Positions 52,034 to 61,759 of a stretch of 64,000 nucleotides of DNA are shown here, piece by piece. The DNA comes from Nostoc sp. XA010 (GTDB taxonomy: Bacteria; Cyanobacteriota; Cyanobacteriia; Cyanobacteriales; Nostocaceae): the NCBI RefSeq assembly GCF_020829625.1, contig NZ_JAIVFX010000026.1:29466-93465 (forward strand), written 5' to 3'. Position numbers and translations under genes: made by a program. The notes under the pieces are model-generated. The model ran no database searches, had not been told where the DNA came from, and worked only from the letters and a program-made list of their open reading frames with translations. Every line of letters starts with the position of its first letter. Positions within the stretch are counted from its first letter, which is position 1.

Positions 52034-53677
52034 ATGTTAGCAGGCACAATTTTGCAGGATGGAAAATATACCCTAATTCAAGAAATAGGGCGGGGTGGCT
52101 TTGGCATTACGTTTAAAGCTACGCATCACTACTTGGGTCAGGAGGTGGTGATGAAAACCATCAATGAACGGCTGCGACAACATCCTGATTTTGCAAAATT
52201 TGAGCGCCAATTCCAAGATGAAGCCAGACGATTAGCTACGTGTATTCACCCAAACATAGTCCGAGTTAGTGATTTTTTTGTCGATAGTGGACTGCCTTAC
52301 ATGGTGATGGAATACATTCGTGGCGAAACCTTGGGAGACGCATTTGTATTACCAGGGATACCTTTACCTGAAGCCACAGCAATTCATTACATCCGGCAAA
52401 TTGGTGCAGCCTTGCAGGTAGTGCATAACAATGGTTTGTTACATCGAGATGTCAAACCAGATAATATTATCCTCCGTGAAGGAACCCAGGAAGTAGTACT
52501 GATTGATTTTGGCATTGCCAGGGAATTTAATGGCAGTGTCAGGCAGACTCACACAGGCATGGTTTCTGAAGGTTATTCTCCCATTGAGCAGTATTTGACG
52601 CAAGCGCCGCGCACCCCCGCCACGGATGTTTATGGTTTAGCAGCAACCTTGTATTCACTTTTGACAGCACAGGTTCCTATCCCAGCATTGTTGCGCGATC
52701 GCGAACAAATGCCTTCCCCTCGCGAACTGCAACCACACTTGAGTGCTTCTATCAACCAGGCAGTAATGCGCGGTATGGCGGTGGAATCTCGTTTTCGGCC
52801 AGCGACAGTTGCTGAGTGGTTACAACTGCTACCTGGAAATGGCGTGAATATGACAACACCGCAAGCCTTAGCCACTTATGCAGTGCCAACTGTCAATTTA
52901 TCTGCCCAGCAGGCAGTAACTTTAATTGGGAATGGGAAAACTTCCCAGAATCGCATTCATAAACCATCTGGTTTGGCGCAGCCCAACCCAGGCATCGCCA
53001 AAGAAAATGTACTGGCAAAAAAACTGGGGTCATCTCAAATATTCATTGGTATAGGTGTAGCCCTAGTTGCTGCTACGGCGGGTTTTGGCATCACTAACAT
53101 CTTACCCAAATCTCAGCCGCAGCCAACCGCAAAACCGCTTTTTGAACAGCCAACTCAAGAACCACCTACGAAAGTTCCTAGCTTAGAGAGGGGTGAAAAG
53201 ACTAACACCACCACAAGAAGCGAATCAGCACCTGTTTATAATTCCAAGCAGCGCCGGCGTAATCGTCGTTCTTCCCCAGAAGAAACTCCCAGCAGCTCTA
53301 CAACAGAATCACAACGCGGCGATGTTGAACAATCCGCACCTTCACCTAGCGTTTCCCCTACACCTTCGCTAGTCGAAAAACTACGGGCTATTCGTTCATC
53401 TCGTAGTGCTTCCCCTGCACCACTACCAAAAAATAACTCACCCGCTTCTAATCAGAATTCTGCTTCTCCTCAACCGATAATTCCGTCAAATCCTGTTGTT
53501 ATACCAACAGCGCCACCAACAGAATCTAAACAGTCAGAACTCAAACAGCCAGAATCCAAACAGTCAGATCCTTCTGCTGTAGTAGTACCGACGCTGGACA
53601 AGCAAAATTCACCGACTGATACTCAACCCCAGAATGATCAGAAATCTCAGGAAAAGCTACAAGATGACAATAATTAG
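52034..53677 (+). CDS. Eukaryotic-type Ser/Thr protein kinase
   Basis: This 547-residue kinase has a Gly loop (IGRGGFGITFKA), Lys in EVVMKTINE, HRDVKPDNI catalytic loop and DFGIARE. The APE region reads SEGYSPIEQY. After the kinase domain (to about residue 270) comes a transmembrane helix (IFIGIGVALVAATAGFGI, about 337-355). A long Ser/Pro/Gln-rich extracytoplasmic tail with SKQSELKQPESKQ repeats follows. It may sense the envelope. ATG 52034 is clear; it is monocistronic. Confidence 0.95.
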   Translation: MLAGTILQDGKYTLIQEIGRGGFGITFKATHHYLGQEVVMKTINERLRQHPDFAKFERQFQDEARRLATCIHPNIVRVSDFFVDSGLPYMVMEYIRGETLGDAFVLPGIPLPEATAIHYIRQIGAALQVVHNNGLLHRDVKPDNIILREGTQEVVLIDFGIAREFNGSVRQTHTGMVSEGYSPIEQYLTQAPRTPATDVYGLAATLYSLLTAQVPIPALLRDREQMPSPRELQPHLSASINQAVMRGMAVESRFRPATVAEWLQLLPGNGVNMTTPQALATYAVPTVNLSAQQAVTLIGNGKTSQNRIHKPSGLAQPNPGIAKENVLAKKLGSSQIFIGIGVALVAATAGFGITNILPKSQPQPTAKPLFEQPTQEPPTKVPSLERGEKTNTTTRSESAPVYNSKQRRRNRRSSPEETPSSSTTESQRGDVEQSAPSPSVSPTPSLVEKLRAIRSSRSASPAPLPKNNSPASNQNSASPQPIIPSNPVVIPTAPPTESKQSELKQPESKQSDPSAVVVPTLDKQNSPTDTQPQNDQKSQEKLQDDNN

Positions 53678-53883
53678 TCAATTTTAAAATTTTTATTCAA
53701 TCTAAAATCCAAAATTCACAATCTAAAATTGAACGCCTCTTGCTAATACAAAAACATCTTTTTGTATCTTGTTTCATCTTTAACTAAATTCTTTATTTAC
53801 TCCTTTGATTTTTTCCGTTATATCATGTCCCTTAATTAGTTATTATTCCGGGCATGTATGCAAAAATATTAAAACTCTCTTTC

Positions 53884-53980
53884 CCCCTGCTCCCTGCTCT
53901 GCTCCCTGTTCCCTGCTCCCTGCTCCCTGCTCCCTGCCCCCTGCCCCCTGCTCCCTGCCCCCTGCCCCCTGCCCCCTGCG
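53884..53980 (+). repeat. CTCCCTG/CCCCCTG heptamer tandem repeat
   Basis: More than ten consecutive heptamers CTCCCTG, CCCCCTG or close variants, with no spacer sequences. It is a heptamer array, not a CRISPR. It lies between the kinase and the CapA gene. Confidence 0.9.
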
Positions 53981-54032
53981 GTCTTAATGATAAGTCTTTT
54001 AGCGGACATGATATTATCTGAAAAACCTCTCT

Positions 54033-55304
54033 CTAAATCTCTCTCTTTTTAGGATAGATACTTTGAATTTTTGCCCTTAAAGGTCGGGAAGAGGTTAAGT
54101 TCTTCGTGGGCTTTTCTACATTAACCGAATTGCCAGATTTACTCTTTTGTACAACAACCTCCCCCTTTTTATTAATCTTCACCGGATTTTTGGGAAAAGC
54201 TTGAGTATTCAAAGAACGCATAAGTTTCACAGTCCGAAAATATCTATCAATTTGGGGGATTCCCTGCCCATTCATCCGCACGGGGATAATTTTACTTGAT
54301 ATCAAATTTCCCGCCGAGTTAAGTTTAACTTCTAAAATCATAGAATCACCCGTCTGGGCATTTGTAGATAAAGTTCGATATCCCAGAAAGTTACCTAAAG
54401 AATAGGCGATGATTTTTCCCTTATAAATTTCTATCGCTCTCGGAACATGAGGCCCATGTCCTAATACTAAATCCGCTCCTGCATCAATCATGTTTCGAGC
54501 AAACTTAATCGAATTACCTCGGTTTTCTCCATAAAAAAACTCTGTCTTATTTTTAACATGTAGTGCCCCTGTTCCTTCGGCTCCCGCGTGCATCGATACT
54601 ATTACAATGTTGGCCTTATTTTTAGCTTCTTTTACAAGTGCTTGCGCTGCTCCTAAATTATGGATGGAATTATACATTTCATAAGGAGAAAACCCGACCA
54701 TTGCCACAGGGATATTGTTAGCTTGCAGATAAAGAATTTGATTTTTATGACCTAATGTTGCAATACCCACAGCCTCAAGATTTTTCTTTGTATGTTTGAA
54801 CCCTACCGGGCCGAAGTCCATTGCATGGTTATTAGCCATATTAAACACATTAAAACCAGCCTCAGCAAATAGCCGAGCATATCCAGGCGGTGAGCGAAAG
54901 GCAAAGACTTGTCCTCGACTGATATCTTTGGCAGTGTAGGGATAATTAGTTAGGCTACTTTCAAAATTACCAAACAAGATATCAGATCCTTGCAAGTGAG
55001 TTCTCACTGACTTTGGTAATAATTGATCTCGAAACCGGGGTAATCTATAGTTAGGAAAATTAGTGCCGGGAATAATATCCCCAACAGCTTTGATAGTAAT
55101 AGTAGCTGGAAAGGTTTTCCCTTCTATTGTTGATGGCGTAACAGGGATAGCTAATGGTAATGATATAGGTTCATTGGGTGTAGTAGCAGCGTTTAATCGC
55201 TGTGATTGCCCAAGCCGGATAACGACTCCTATACTAATACCCAGATATAAACAGACACTGATAACAATAAATGAGGGCACTTTCCCCATACTGCGATTTG
55301 CCAT
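54033..55304 (-). CDS. CapA-family protein (metallophosphatase-like)
   Basis: The 423-residue protein has an N-terminal membrane anchor (PSFIVISVCLYLGISIGVVI). It then has the CapA calcineurin-like domain: AVGDIIPG, FGNFESSLTN, MANNHAMDFG, VSMHAGAEG and LGHGPHVPRAIEIYKGKIIAYSLGNF (as separate motifs). The family is linked to poly-gamma-glutamate or exopolysaccharide formation; the enzymatic role is not settled. No cap partner gene is adjacent. Confidence 0.93.
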   Translation of the reverse strand: MANRSMGKVPSFIVISVCLYLGISIGVVIRLGQSQRLNAATTPNEPISLPLAIPVTPSTIEGKTFPATITIKAVGDIIPGTNFPNYRLPRFRDQLLPKSVRTHLQGSDILFGNFESSLTNYPYTAKDISRGQVFAFRSPPGYARLFAEAGFNVFNMANNHAMDFGPVGFKHTKKNLEAVGIATLGHKNQILYLQANNIPVAMVGFSPYEMYNSIHNLGAAQALVKEAKNKANIVIVSMHAGAEGTGALHVKNKTEFFYGENRGNSIKFARNMIDAGADLVLGHGPHVPRAIEIYKGKIIAYSLGNFLGYRTLSTNAQTGDSMILEVKLNSAGNLISSKIIPVRMNGQGIPQIDRYFRTVKLMRSLNTQAFPKNPVKINKKGEVVVQKSKSGNSVNVEKPTKNLTSSRPLRAKIQSIYPKKREI

Positions 55305-55528
55305 CGTTCACTCCTCACACGATGGCATTAGTTTATCCCAAAAATCTTTGTTGCCAGTGTATACTTTAATGTAGTTTGAGCAATATTTGACTAAGTAAAT
55401 ACGCAAATATAATCCCGTTTCGCACAACGGGGCGCACATGTGTATGCCCTTACTTGCAAATACTCATACATACCATCTATGAAGCCAAACATCATCTGTT
55501 TGACTAGTTCTTCGGCAATTATTTTAAA

Positions 55529-55613
55529 CGGAGAGGGGGGGATTCGAACCCCCGTTGGGTTTCCCCAAAACGCATTTCGAGTGCGTCACCATGAACCGCT
55601 CGGACACCTCTCC
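55529..55613 (-). tRNA. tRNA-Ser (anticodon CGA)
   Basis: Read on the minus strand: acceptor GGAGAGG pairs with CCTCTCC and discriminator G. The D arm holds TGTCCGAGCGGTT. The anticodon arm ACGCA-CTCGAAA-TGCGT gives CGA. A long variable arm (TTTTGGGGAAACCCAACG) is typical of tRNA-Ser, and the T arm is GGGGGTTCGAATCCCCC. The CCA end is not encoded. An antisense open frame over it is an artefact. Confidence 0.97.
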
Positions 55614-56009
55614 AGCTATACCATTCACACATTCGAGTGTTCAAATGCCGTGAAGTAAGGGAAATTTTACCATATTCCCTATACTACTATAACATTATCG
55701 CTTTATCTGCGTAACGGAATGATCGGGAACGCCAATGACTAATTAAGGTGTGTAGACATCGAAAAAGACATCACAAAATTTTTTCTCGAAAGTAACCATG
55801 TGAATATATCTCAAAGCCCCATATTTAATCACATTAAGGGTCACTGGACAGCTACGCTTCATAAAAATTGATATAGGCGACAGCCAAAACTAGACGAAAG
55901 CGATCGCCTCTCCCACCGCACAACCCCTTCCTCTAATTCAAGAAGATGAAACCCTTCCACAGCAAGAAACGGAGGAGAACCGCTATATCTATTCATCACG
56001 TTAACCAAG
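55614..56009. other. Spacer after tRNA-Ser
   Basis: No convincing gene. A plus-strand frame near 55885-55995 (reading PLPLIQEDETLPQQETEENR before a stop) is protein-like but lacks a start; it may be a small relic. Confidence 0.35.
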
Positions 56010-56201
56010 ATGACCTCTGAAACAAACATCCAACCTTGTGGAGGTAAGTCTCTTGTAGAAATTTTAGAACAGTTAGAAAATCCTCAATCGACAATGACTA
56101 TTAGTCGTTTTATAGTCTTTAGTTTTCGCTTCTTAATTGGTTTCCCTGCGGGTGCTTTTTTATTTCCATTGGTATGTATAAATCCTTGTTACCAAAATTA
56201 A
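56010..56201 (+). CDS. Small hypothetical membrane protein (uncertain)
   Basis: The 63-residue frame has a soluble N-terminal part (SLVEILEQLENPQST) and one hydrophobic segment (FRFLIGFPAGAFLFPLVCI). No good ribosome site is present near the ATG. Composition is plausible but no family is recognised. It may be spurious. Confidence 0.35.
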   Translation: MTSETNIQPCGGKSLVEILEQLENPQSTMTISRFIVFSFRFLIGFPAGAFLFPLVCINPCYQN

Positions 56202-56447
56202 AACCACAATCATAATCTCTTATTACTTGTATAATTACACAATTAACTGATGTAATATGAGCATATTTTATATCTTCTACCTTGTAATTTTTTATTACAA
56301 TTATTGTTTACAATATTCCAAAAAATATCTGATTAGTATCTATTGACATCGGATATTTTAATGATTACTATGTCAATCAATCCGGATTTGATTAACTTCT
56401 TCGGAAAATCTCTGTAAATAAATCCAACAGTATCCTCACAGCACTGC

Positions 56448-57470
56448 ATGAAAATACGCTCGCTCTTACTGAGCCTTACAAGTATTCTTTTACTATCGTC
56501 CCCAGTAAAAGCAAATCCCAATCCGAATCAGGTTGGCAATATAAATCACTGGAGTGCAAATCAATCTAATTTACAACTACCAAAGCTTAAATTTATTCCT
56601 CCGGTTCCTCTAACCGATCCTGTCAACCCAATAAATACTACTAAATTTACTGGTATAGTTCCTTTAGGACGCGAGATATCAGAACTAAAAACTCCTATTA
56701 AAGCATTAATGGCTCGCTATAGATTCCTTACTCCTGGAATCTTTTTTATGGACTTAGAAACAGGTGATTATTTTAGTTTTAATGGTGATAAAGCTTTTTC
56801 TGCTGCTAGCACAATTAAGTATCCGATTTTGATTGCTTTATTTCAAGAAGTAGATGCAGGGAGAATCAAACTAGGCGAAACTTTGGTGATGCGACGGAAG
56901 CATGTCACTGGCGGTTCTGGAAATATGCAGTATCAACGAGTGGGAACTAAGCTTAGTCTCTTGCAAACTGCAACCAAGATGATGACTATTAGTGATAACA
57001 CTGCTACGAATATGATTATTGATCGTTTAGGTGGTGTATCTAAATTAAATCAAAAGTTTCGTCGTTGGGGATTGCAAAGCACAGTGATTCGCAATATGTT
57101 AGGAGATTTTAAAGGAACTAATAAAACTAGTGCAAAAGACTTGGTACGACTGTCAGCTTTGGTTACAAATAATCAGTTAATTTCTGATACAAGTCAATCC
57201 CAAGTTTTAGGTATTATGATTCGTTGTCATAATAGAGCATTGCTACCATCTGGCTTAGGTTCTGGTGCAAATATTGCCCATAAAACAGGTACTCTACGGT
57301 TTGTACTAGGCGATGCGGGTATTATTAAAACGCCATCAGGTAAGCGTTATTTAGCAGGAATTTTCGTGCGAAGACCGAATAATGACATTAGAGCTAGGGA
57401 TTTTATTCGTCAAGTTTCTCGGGTGATGTATGGCTACTTTGAGCAGCCAAAAGTCACTCATTTACCTTGA
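56448..57470 (+). CDS. Class A beta-lactamase-fold serine hydrolase
   Basis: This 340-residue secreted enzyme has a signal peptide (IRSLLLSLTSILLLSSPVKA). It carries the active-site motif S-T-I-K (SAASTIKYPI), SDN (ISDNTATN) and K-T-G (HKTGTLRF). In the omega loop, where class A lactamases have the deacylating Glu, it reads IRNMLGDFKGTNKTS; no Glu is evident. It may be a PBP-like or envelope-remodelling hydrolase rather than a true antibiotic-resistance enzyme. ATG 56448 is clear. Confidence 0.9.
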   Translation: MKIRSLLLSLTSILLLSSPVKANPNPNQVGNINHWSANQSNLQLPKLKFIPPVPLTDPVNPINTTKFTGIVPLGREISELKTPIKALMARYRFLTPGIFFMDLETGDYFSFNGDKAFSAASTIKYPILIALFQEVDAGRIKLGETLVMRRKHVTGGSGNMQYQRVGTKLSLLQTATKMMTISDNTATNMIIDRLGGVSKLNQKFRRWGLQSTVIRNMLGDFKGTNKTSAKDLVRLSALVTNNQLISDTSQSQVLGIMIRCHNRALLPSGLGSGANIAHKTGTLRFVLGDAGIIKTPSGKRYLAGIFVRRPNNDIRARDFIRQVSRVMYGYFEQPKVTHLP

Positions 57471-57590
57471 AGCAATCCTGAATTCTTTTCTGTTCAAAGC
57501 TACCGAATAGCCCATCGTAGACATCGCTTCTCTAACTGCCAAGGTTATCATGTAGTCGAACATTGTGCAGCATACAATTTGAGGTTTTGC

Positions 57591-58595
57591 ATGAAAGTAG
57601 CAGTCTTCAGTACAAAAGTCTACGATCGCAAGTTTTTGTCAGATGCAAATTCTCCCGCCCAACACGAGTTAGTGTTTTTTGAACCCCGCTTAAATCGAGA
57701 TACGGCTATCCTCGCCGCCGGATTTGGGGCGGTTTGCGTATTTGTGCACGATCAGGTTGACGCGCCAACTTTAGAACTTCTCGCCTCACGGGGAACTCGG
57801 CTGGTTGTCCTGCGCTGTGCAGGGTTTAACAATGTAGACTTACAAGCCGCAGCAGATTTAGGAATTACCGTTGTGCGTGTTCCCGCCTATTCGCCCTATG
57901 GGGTAGCAGAACATGCTGTGGGATTGATTTTAAGCTTGAATCGCAAAATTCATCGAGCCTATAACCGTGTCCGAGAAGGCAATTTTTCCCTAGATGGACT
58001 GTTGGGATTTAATTTGCATGAGCGCACAGTGGGGATTGTTGGCACGGGCAAAATCGGTCTGATTTTAGGACAGATTATGAAGGGGTTTGGCTGTCACATA
58101 CTCGCTTATGACGTTTATCGCAATCCAGAATTGGAGGCACTAGGTGGAAAGTATGTAGAGCTACCTGAGCTATTTGCCAACTCGGATATTATCTCCCTAC
58201 ATTGCCCCCTGACTCCCGAAACGCATCACTTGATTAACGCTGAGGCTATAGAAAAGATTAAGCCAGGCGTGATGCTAATTAATACTAGCCGAGGAGCGCT
58301 GATTGATACCCAAGCAGTGATTGAGGGGTTGAAGTCTGGCAAGATTGGCTATCTCGGTGTGGATGTCTACGAACAAGAATCGGAATTGTTTTTTGAGGAT
58401 TTGTCTGGCGAAATTATTCAAGACGATATTTTCCAACGTCTGACGACGTTCCCCAATGTACTTATTACCGGACATCAAGCCTTTTTTACAGCAGAAGCTC
58501 TCCACAATATTGCAGAAACAACTTTTGCTAATATTGCTGATGTTGAACAAGGTCGTTCTTGTCCAAATGAAATTCGCGCTCAAGTTTCAGCTTAG
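57591..58595 (+). CDS. ldhA: D-lactate dehydrogenase (2-hydroxyacid dehydrogenase)
   Basis: The 334-residue NAD-dependent enzyme reduces pyruvate to D-lactate in fermentation. Motifs: VVLRCAGFNNVD (substrate site), VGIVGTGKIG (nucleotide motif), SRGALID with Arg-Gly, Glu in VYEQESELFFED and catalytic His in ITGHQAFFT. ATG 57591 is preferred over a TTG at 57579 because it gives the family start MKVAVFSTKVYDRK. It is monocistronic. Confidence 0.95.
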   Translation: MKVAVFSTKVYDRKFLSDANSPAQHELVFFEPRLNRDTAILAAGFGAVCVFVHDQVDAPTLELLASRGTRLVVLRCAGFNNVDLQAAADLGITVVRVPAYSPYGVAEHAVGLILSLNRKIHRAYNRVREGNFSLDGLLGFNLHERTVGIVGTGKIGLILGQIMKGFGCHILAYDVYRNPELEALGGKYVELPELFANSDIISLHCPLTPETHHLINAEAIEKIKPGVMLINTSRGALIDTQAVIEGLKSGKIGYLGVDVYEQESELFFEDLSGEIIQDDIFQRLTTFPNVLITGHQAFFTAEALHNIAETTFANIADVEQGRSCPNEIRAQVSA

Positions 58596-58635
58596 GTAAT
58601 ACTTAGCGATCGCAATTTTGGACTAAAATCACTAC

Positions 58636-58896
58636 TCAATCCTGATCATCAGGCAAATTTTCCATTTCCTCAATAATTAGCGTCTGAAAATCTTCGCCAC
58701 AATGATTATGCAGATGAACCGCAGCAGCTAAAAGTTCTGCAAGAATTTCAGCTTGTTGGTTAACAGTTAAACTAGGTAACTGTAACTGGTTAACTAAGGC
58801 TTGTATTTTTAGGCACTCTGTACTTAATTCAGCAATCAAAATACTGAGGGTTGAATTCGTGACTGCAAGAGGGCGATCGCTCATCTGTATTTTCAT
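58636..58896 (-). CDS. Small hypothetical protein coupled to the M50 gene
   Basis: The 86-residue helical, acidic protein (LSILIAELSTECLKIQALVN and HNHCGEDFQTLIIEEMENLP) has no recognisable family. Its ATG at 58896 overlaps the upstream stop (ATGA), showing translational coupling. An upstream start at 58968 would overlap the protease gene by 76 bases and is less likely. Confidence 0.7.
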   Translation of the reverse strand: MKIQMSDRPLAVTNSTLSILIAELSTECLKIQALVNQLQLPSLTVNQQAEILAELLAAAVHLHNHCGEDFQTLIIEEMENLPDDQD

Positions 58897-59636
58897 TCTG
58901 AACGATAGGCAAAGCGGAGACTTTGGACTAAAATCACCAGAGATGCGATCGCCATTAACCCGCCCCAAAACCAGTAAGGTAAAAGCAAATATCGCTGCAT
59001 TTGCGCTGTATCAGAAAGTCCAAGGGAGCCAGCAGAACTACTAAATAAATAATCCAGTTGATGGTACGTACTCACACAAGCTTGTACACCTAGAAATTGA
59101 ATGACAAACCCCTGTGTCCAGCGAGGTGCTTTCAGGGCGATACCCAAGATTATTAAACCCAGCAAGGGAATTGCCACCAATCCAAAGGAGGAACGTACCC
59201 AAATTAATGCGGAAAATAGCAAAAAACTCCCTAAAATTTTTAAACTCAAGGTAGCTGCTGTAAAACTGCGGGAAGCCAGAATCAAACCTGCACCAGCAAG
59301 AGGTGGCCCCATTGGGCCTGCGGCTGCGACTATTGCCGGGCCAATTGGCCCCAATGACGACCGAATGCCATAGGTTGCAACACCGGAACCATTGCTAAAA
59401 ATCTGCAATTTCTGGAACTGTCCCCCTAAGAGGAGTGCCATTAAGCCGTGACCCATTTCATGAAACCAAGTTGCCAGGATCGTAAATGGGTATAAGATAT
59501 AATCCCCTGCTGGTATTTGCCACAGTAAAGCAGTTGTGATCGCTGCTGCAATTAGCCAGGTTAGCCCCATGCGTTCAACAACTGGCGGGGCTTCTCTGGT
59601 AAGCAAGGGTTCAAAATTTTTGCTTGGTTCTTTCAT
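58893..59636 (-). CDS. M50-type membrane metalloprotease
   Basis: The 247-residue protein has about six membrane segments and a zinc site HEMGHGLMALLLG at about residue 59. The downstream part (GPIGPAIVAAAGPMGPPLAGA) is glycine- and proline-rich. It resembles small cyanobacterial M50B peptidases or related membrane proteins. Its substrate is unknown. It is co-transcribed with the small protein at 58636. Confidence 0.85.
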   Translation of the reverse strand: MKEPSKNFEPLLTREAPPVVERMGLTWLIAAAITTALLWQIPAGDYILYPFTILATWFHEMGHGLMALLLGGQFQKLQIFSNGSGVATYGIRSSLGPIGPAIVAAAGPMGPPLAGAGLILASRSFTAATLSLKILGSFLLFSALIWVRSSFGLVAIPLLGLIILGIALKAPRWTQGFVIQFLGVQACVSTYHQLDYLFSSSAGSLGLSDTAQMQRYLLLPYWFWGGLMAIASLVILVQSLRFAYRSE

Positions 59637-59913
59637 AGGTCATTCAATTTTGGATTTTAGATTTTAGATTTTCCCTTCAATTCAAAATCTAAAATTGGCA
59701 GTGTATTTTCATCCATCCTAGTGTAATTATTATGGTAATGGAGTTGCTGATCAATGCAATAATTCGCACATCAAAGCGACGGCTATGGGGCTATCAAGAA
59801 CAACATAGTTATCCGTCGCTTGTTTGATGCGGTTCATTTGTTTATCCTCCAAAGGGATGCCGGAGGATAGCCAGAAAATGCCTAGACTGATGTCACAATT
59901 GATAGAGAATCAG

Positions 59914-60780
59914 TTAAGCAAGTTGAAAGAGGAATGTCATTAAGTCTCCTTTACCTAAACTGATGCGATCGCCTGGTCTTAAGCGATGACGATTTCCTGG
60001 TAAAAGTGGCAAATTATTAATGTAAGTGCCATTGGAGCTTCCTACATCCTCTACATAATGAGCATCTCCCTCGACGCGAATATCTGCATGAATCCGCGAG
60101 ACAATTTCTGAATTGGGAAATCCTGAAACATCTATATCTGGCGGAATCCGGTCATTGGGCTTGCCGATATGAATCACAGAGAGATTTTGCGGCAATTCAA
60201 TTAAGCGATCGCTTTGAACGTGGATTAACCGCCCTGTAACCTGCTGCAATTGTGTTCTGGCAACAGTTGCGGTGGGTGCTGGCGCGGCTGGCTCCTGTAC
60301 TTCGGCTTCAGGGGCTGGCGCTGGTTCCAACGGTGGTGGAGTAGGAATACTTTGTATAGATATTATCGGTTGAGCTGCGATATTTGGCGCTGGTTCTGGA
60401 GGGCTGCTTTTTGCCACAGGCATCTCTGGCGGAGCTGCCACCTCTGTTGCTGGTAAAGATGATTCGGGAGGATGGGAGCTAGTATAACCACTTATTCCCA
60501 AAGCATCTGGCTGTAAAAGTTCTAACAGTGGATCGGGTGAAACTAACGGCGGAACTTCCACAGGAACATCGGGAGTAACTGTTACAACTGCCGGATTATG
60601 AACGTGTGGAACTCCTGCGGAGTGAAGGTTATAGCCACACTGACCGCAGAATGCAGCATCTGCCTGCACAGTTGCCCCACAACTGGGACAGTTGGTAGTC
60701 GCAGGTAAGGGTGTATAGCAAGCTTCACACTGGACAGCGCCATCAGGGTTGGGATGATTGCAATTAGGGCAGACGATCAT
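59914..60780 (-). CDS. FHA-domain protein with N-terminal zinc ribbons
   Basis: The 288-residue product has two double-Cys zinc ribbons (CPNCNHPNPDGAVQCEAC; CPSCGATVQADAAFCGQCG), a Pro/Ala-rich linker and a C-terminal FHA domain. The FHA motifs are IHIGKPND, SRIHADI and DVGSSNGTYIN. FHA domains bind phosphothreonine, so it likely reads Ser/Thr kinase signals such as those of the kinase at 52034 (inference). Confidence 0.92.
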   Translation of the reverse strand: MIVCPNCNHPNPDGAVQCEACYTPLPATTNCPSCGATVQADAAFCGQCGYNLHSAGVPHVHNPAVVTVTPDVPVEVPPLVSPDPLLELLQPDALGISGYTSSHPPESSLPATEVAAPPEMPVAKSSPPEPAPNIAAQPIISIQSIPTPPPLEPAPAPEAEVQEPAAPAPTATVARTQLQQVTGRLIHVQSDRLIELPQNLSVIHIGKPNDRIPPDIDVSGFPNSEIVSRIHADIRVEGDAHYVEDVGSSNGTYINNLPLLPGNRHRLRPGDRISLGKGDLMTFLFQLA

Positions 60781-60892
60781 CGATATTTAGCCTTTGTTCA
60801 AGATCATCATAAATATAGGTAGGACTGGCAAGCAGAGGGCGGCCCTAGCTTTAGATTCTAGCAATTACTGCTGATAGAACTATTAATTGGAC

Positions 60893-60929
60893 ACGGGGAA
60901 AGGGAGCAGGGGGCAGGGGGCAGGGTGAC
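60893..60929. repeat. G-rich short repeat
   Basis: GGGAGCAGGGGGCAGGGGGC units between the FHA and pgl genes, with complementary C-rich units downstream near 60955-60985. Same family as the other blocks. Confidence 0.65.
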
Positions 60930-61036
60930 ATCAGTAAGAACTTGCAACAAGTCTTTCCCCTTGTCCCCAATTCTCCTTGTCTCCTTGTCCTCTTGCCAAT
61001 GCCCAATGCCCAATGCCCTATACCCAATTCCCAAGT

Positions 61037-61759
61037 TTAATGTTGGAGTTCCAAACCTGCTGCCGCATCTAGCAGCCACCAAAGTTCTCCTTGGGGCCGA
61101 ATTAAACGGGATGGGTAAGTGAAGTCATCGGCTACAGGTGCAAAGACTTGTGCCAAAGCTGGTCGTTTATTAGCACCAGCAACTAGAAAAATCACACTGT
61201 TCGCAGCGTTGATGAAGGGGTATGTGAAACTTATCCTGGGGTTTCCGTCTTTGTTACCCACGGTAACTAGGCGATCGCGTACTTTGAGAGCCTCTGTATG
61301 GGGAAACAAAGATGCAGTATGTGCATCATCACCCATTCCTAGTAATACTACATCCAAGGAGGGAAACTCCACCCCAGAAGAATTGAAAAACTCTTTAAGC
61401 TGTTGTTCATACTTAGCAGCAGCCAGTTCTGGATTAGCTTCCAAGGTTGGTACGGGGTGAATGTTAGCTGCTGGGATATCAACACGATCTAGCCACGCCC
61501 GACGCGTCATCAGTTCATTGCTATCGGGGTGATCTGGTGGTACGTAACGCTCATCTCCCCAGAATATATGAATTTTATCCCAAGGCAGTTTTTGATTAGC
61601 GATCGCTTCGTATAACGGTTTAGGTGTACTGCCGCCAGATAAGGCGATGCTAAACTGCCCTCGCTGCTCAATGGCAGTTTCTAACTTCGACAGAATTAAT
61701 TCTAGCGCTCGTGCAACCAGCGCTGGCTGATCGGGTAGAACTTCAACGGTTTTGTTCAT
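61037..61759 (-). CDS. pgl: 6-phosphogluconolactonase
   Basis: Pgl hydrolyses 6-phosphogluconolactone in the oxidative pentose phosphate pathway, the main NADPH source in the dark and in heterocysts. The 240-residue product has ALSGGSTPKPLYEAI, FWGDERYVPPDHPDSN and LLGMGDDAHTASLFP motifs. Length is typical. Neighbouring opc/zwf genes are not present here. Confidence 0.96.
   Translation of the reverse strand: MNKTVEVLPDQPALVARALELILSKLETAIEQRGQFSIALSGGSTPKPLYEAIANQKLPWDKIHIFWGDERYVPPDHPDSNELMTRRAWLDRVDIPAANIHPVPTLEANPELAAAKYEQQLKEFFNSSGVEFPSLDVVLLGMGDDAHTASLFPHTEALKVRDRLVTVGNKDGNPRISFTYPFINAANSVIFLVAGANKRPALAQVFAPVADDFTYPSRLIRPQGELWWLLDAAAGLELQH

Noticed and set aside
53884..53980. Possible CRISPR array
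   Set aside because: The repeats are 7 bases and contiguous, without spacers; it is a heptamer tandem repeat.
55440..55658. Plus-strand open frame reading GEGGIRTPVGFPQNAFRVRHHE
   Set aside because: It is the antisense of tRNA-Ser; this GGIRTP-type product is a well-known artefact.
55885..55995. Frame reading PLPLIQEDETLPQQETEENR
   Set aside because: Protein-like but with no start codon and a stop just upstream; kept only as a possible relic.
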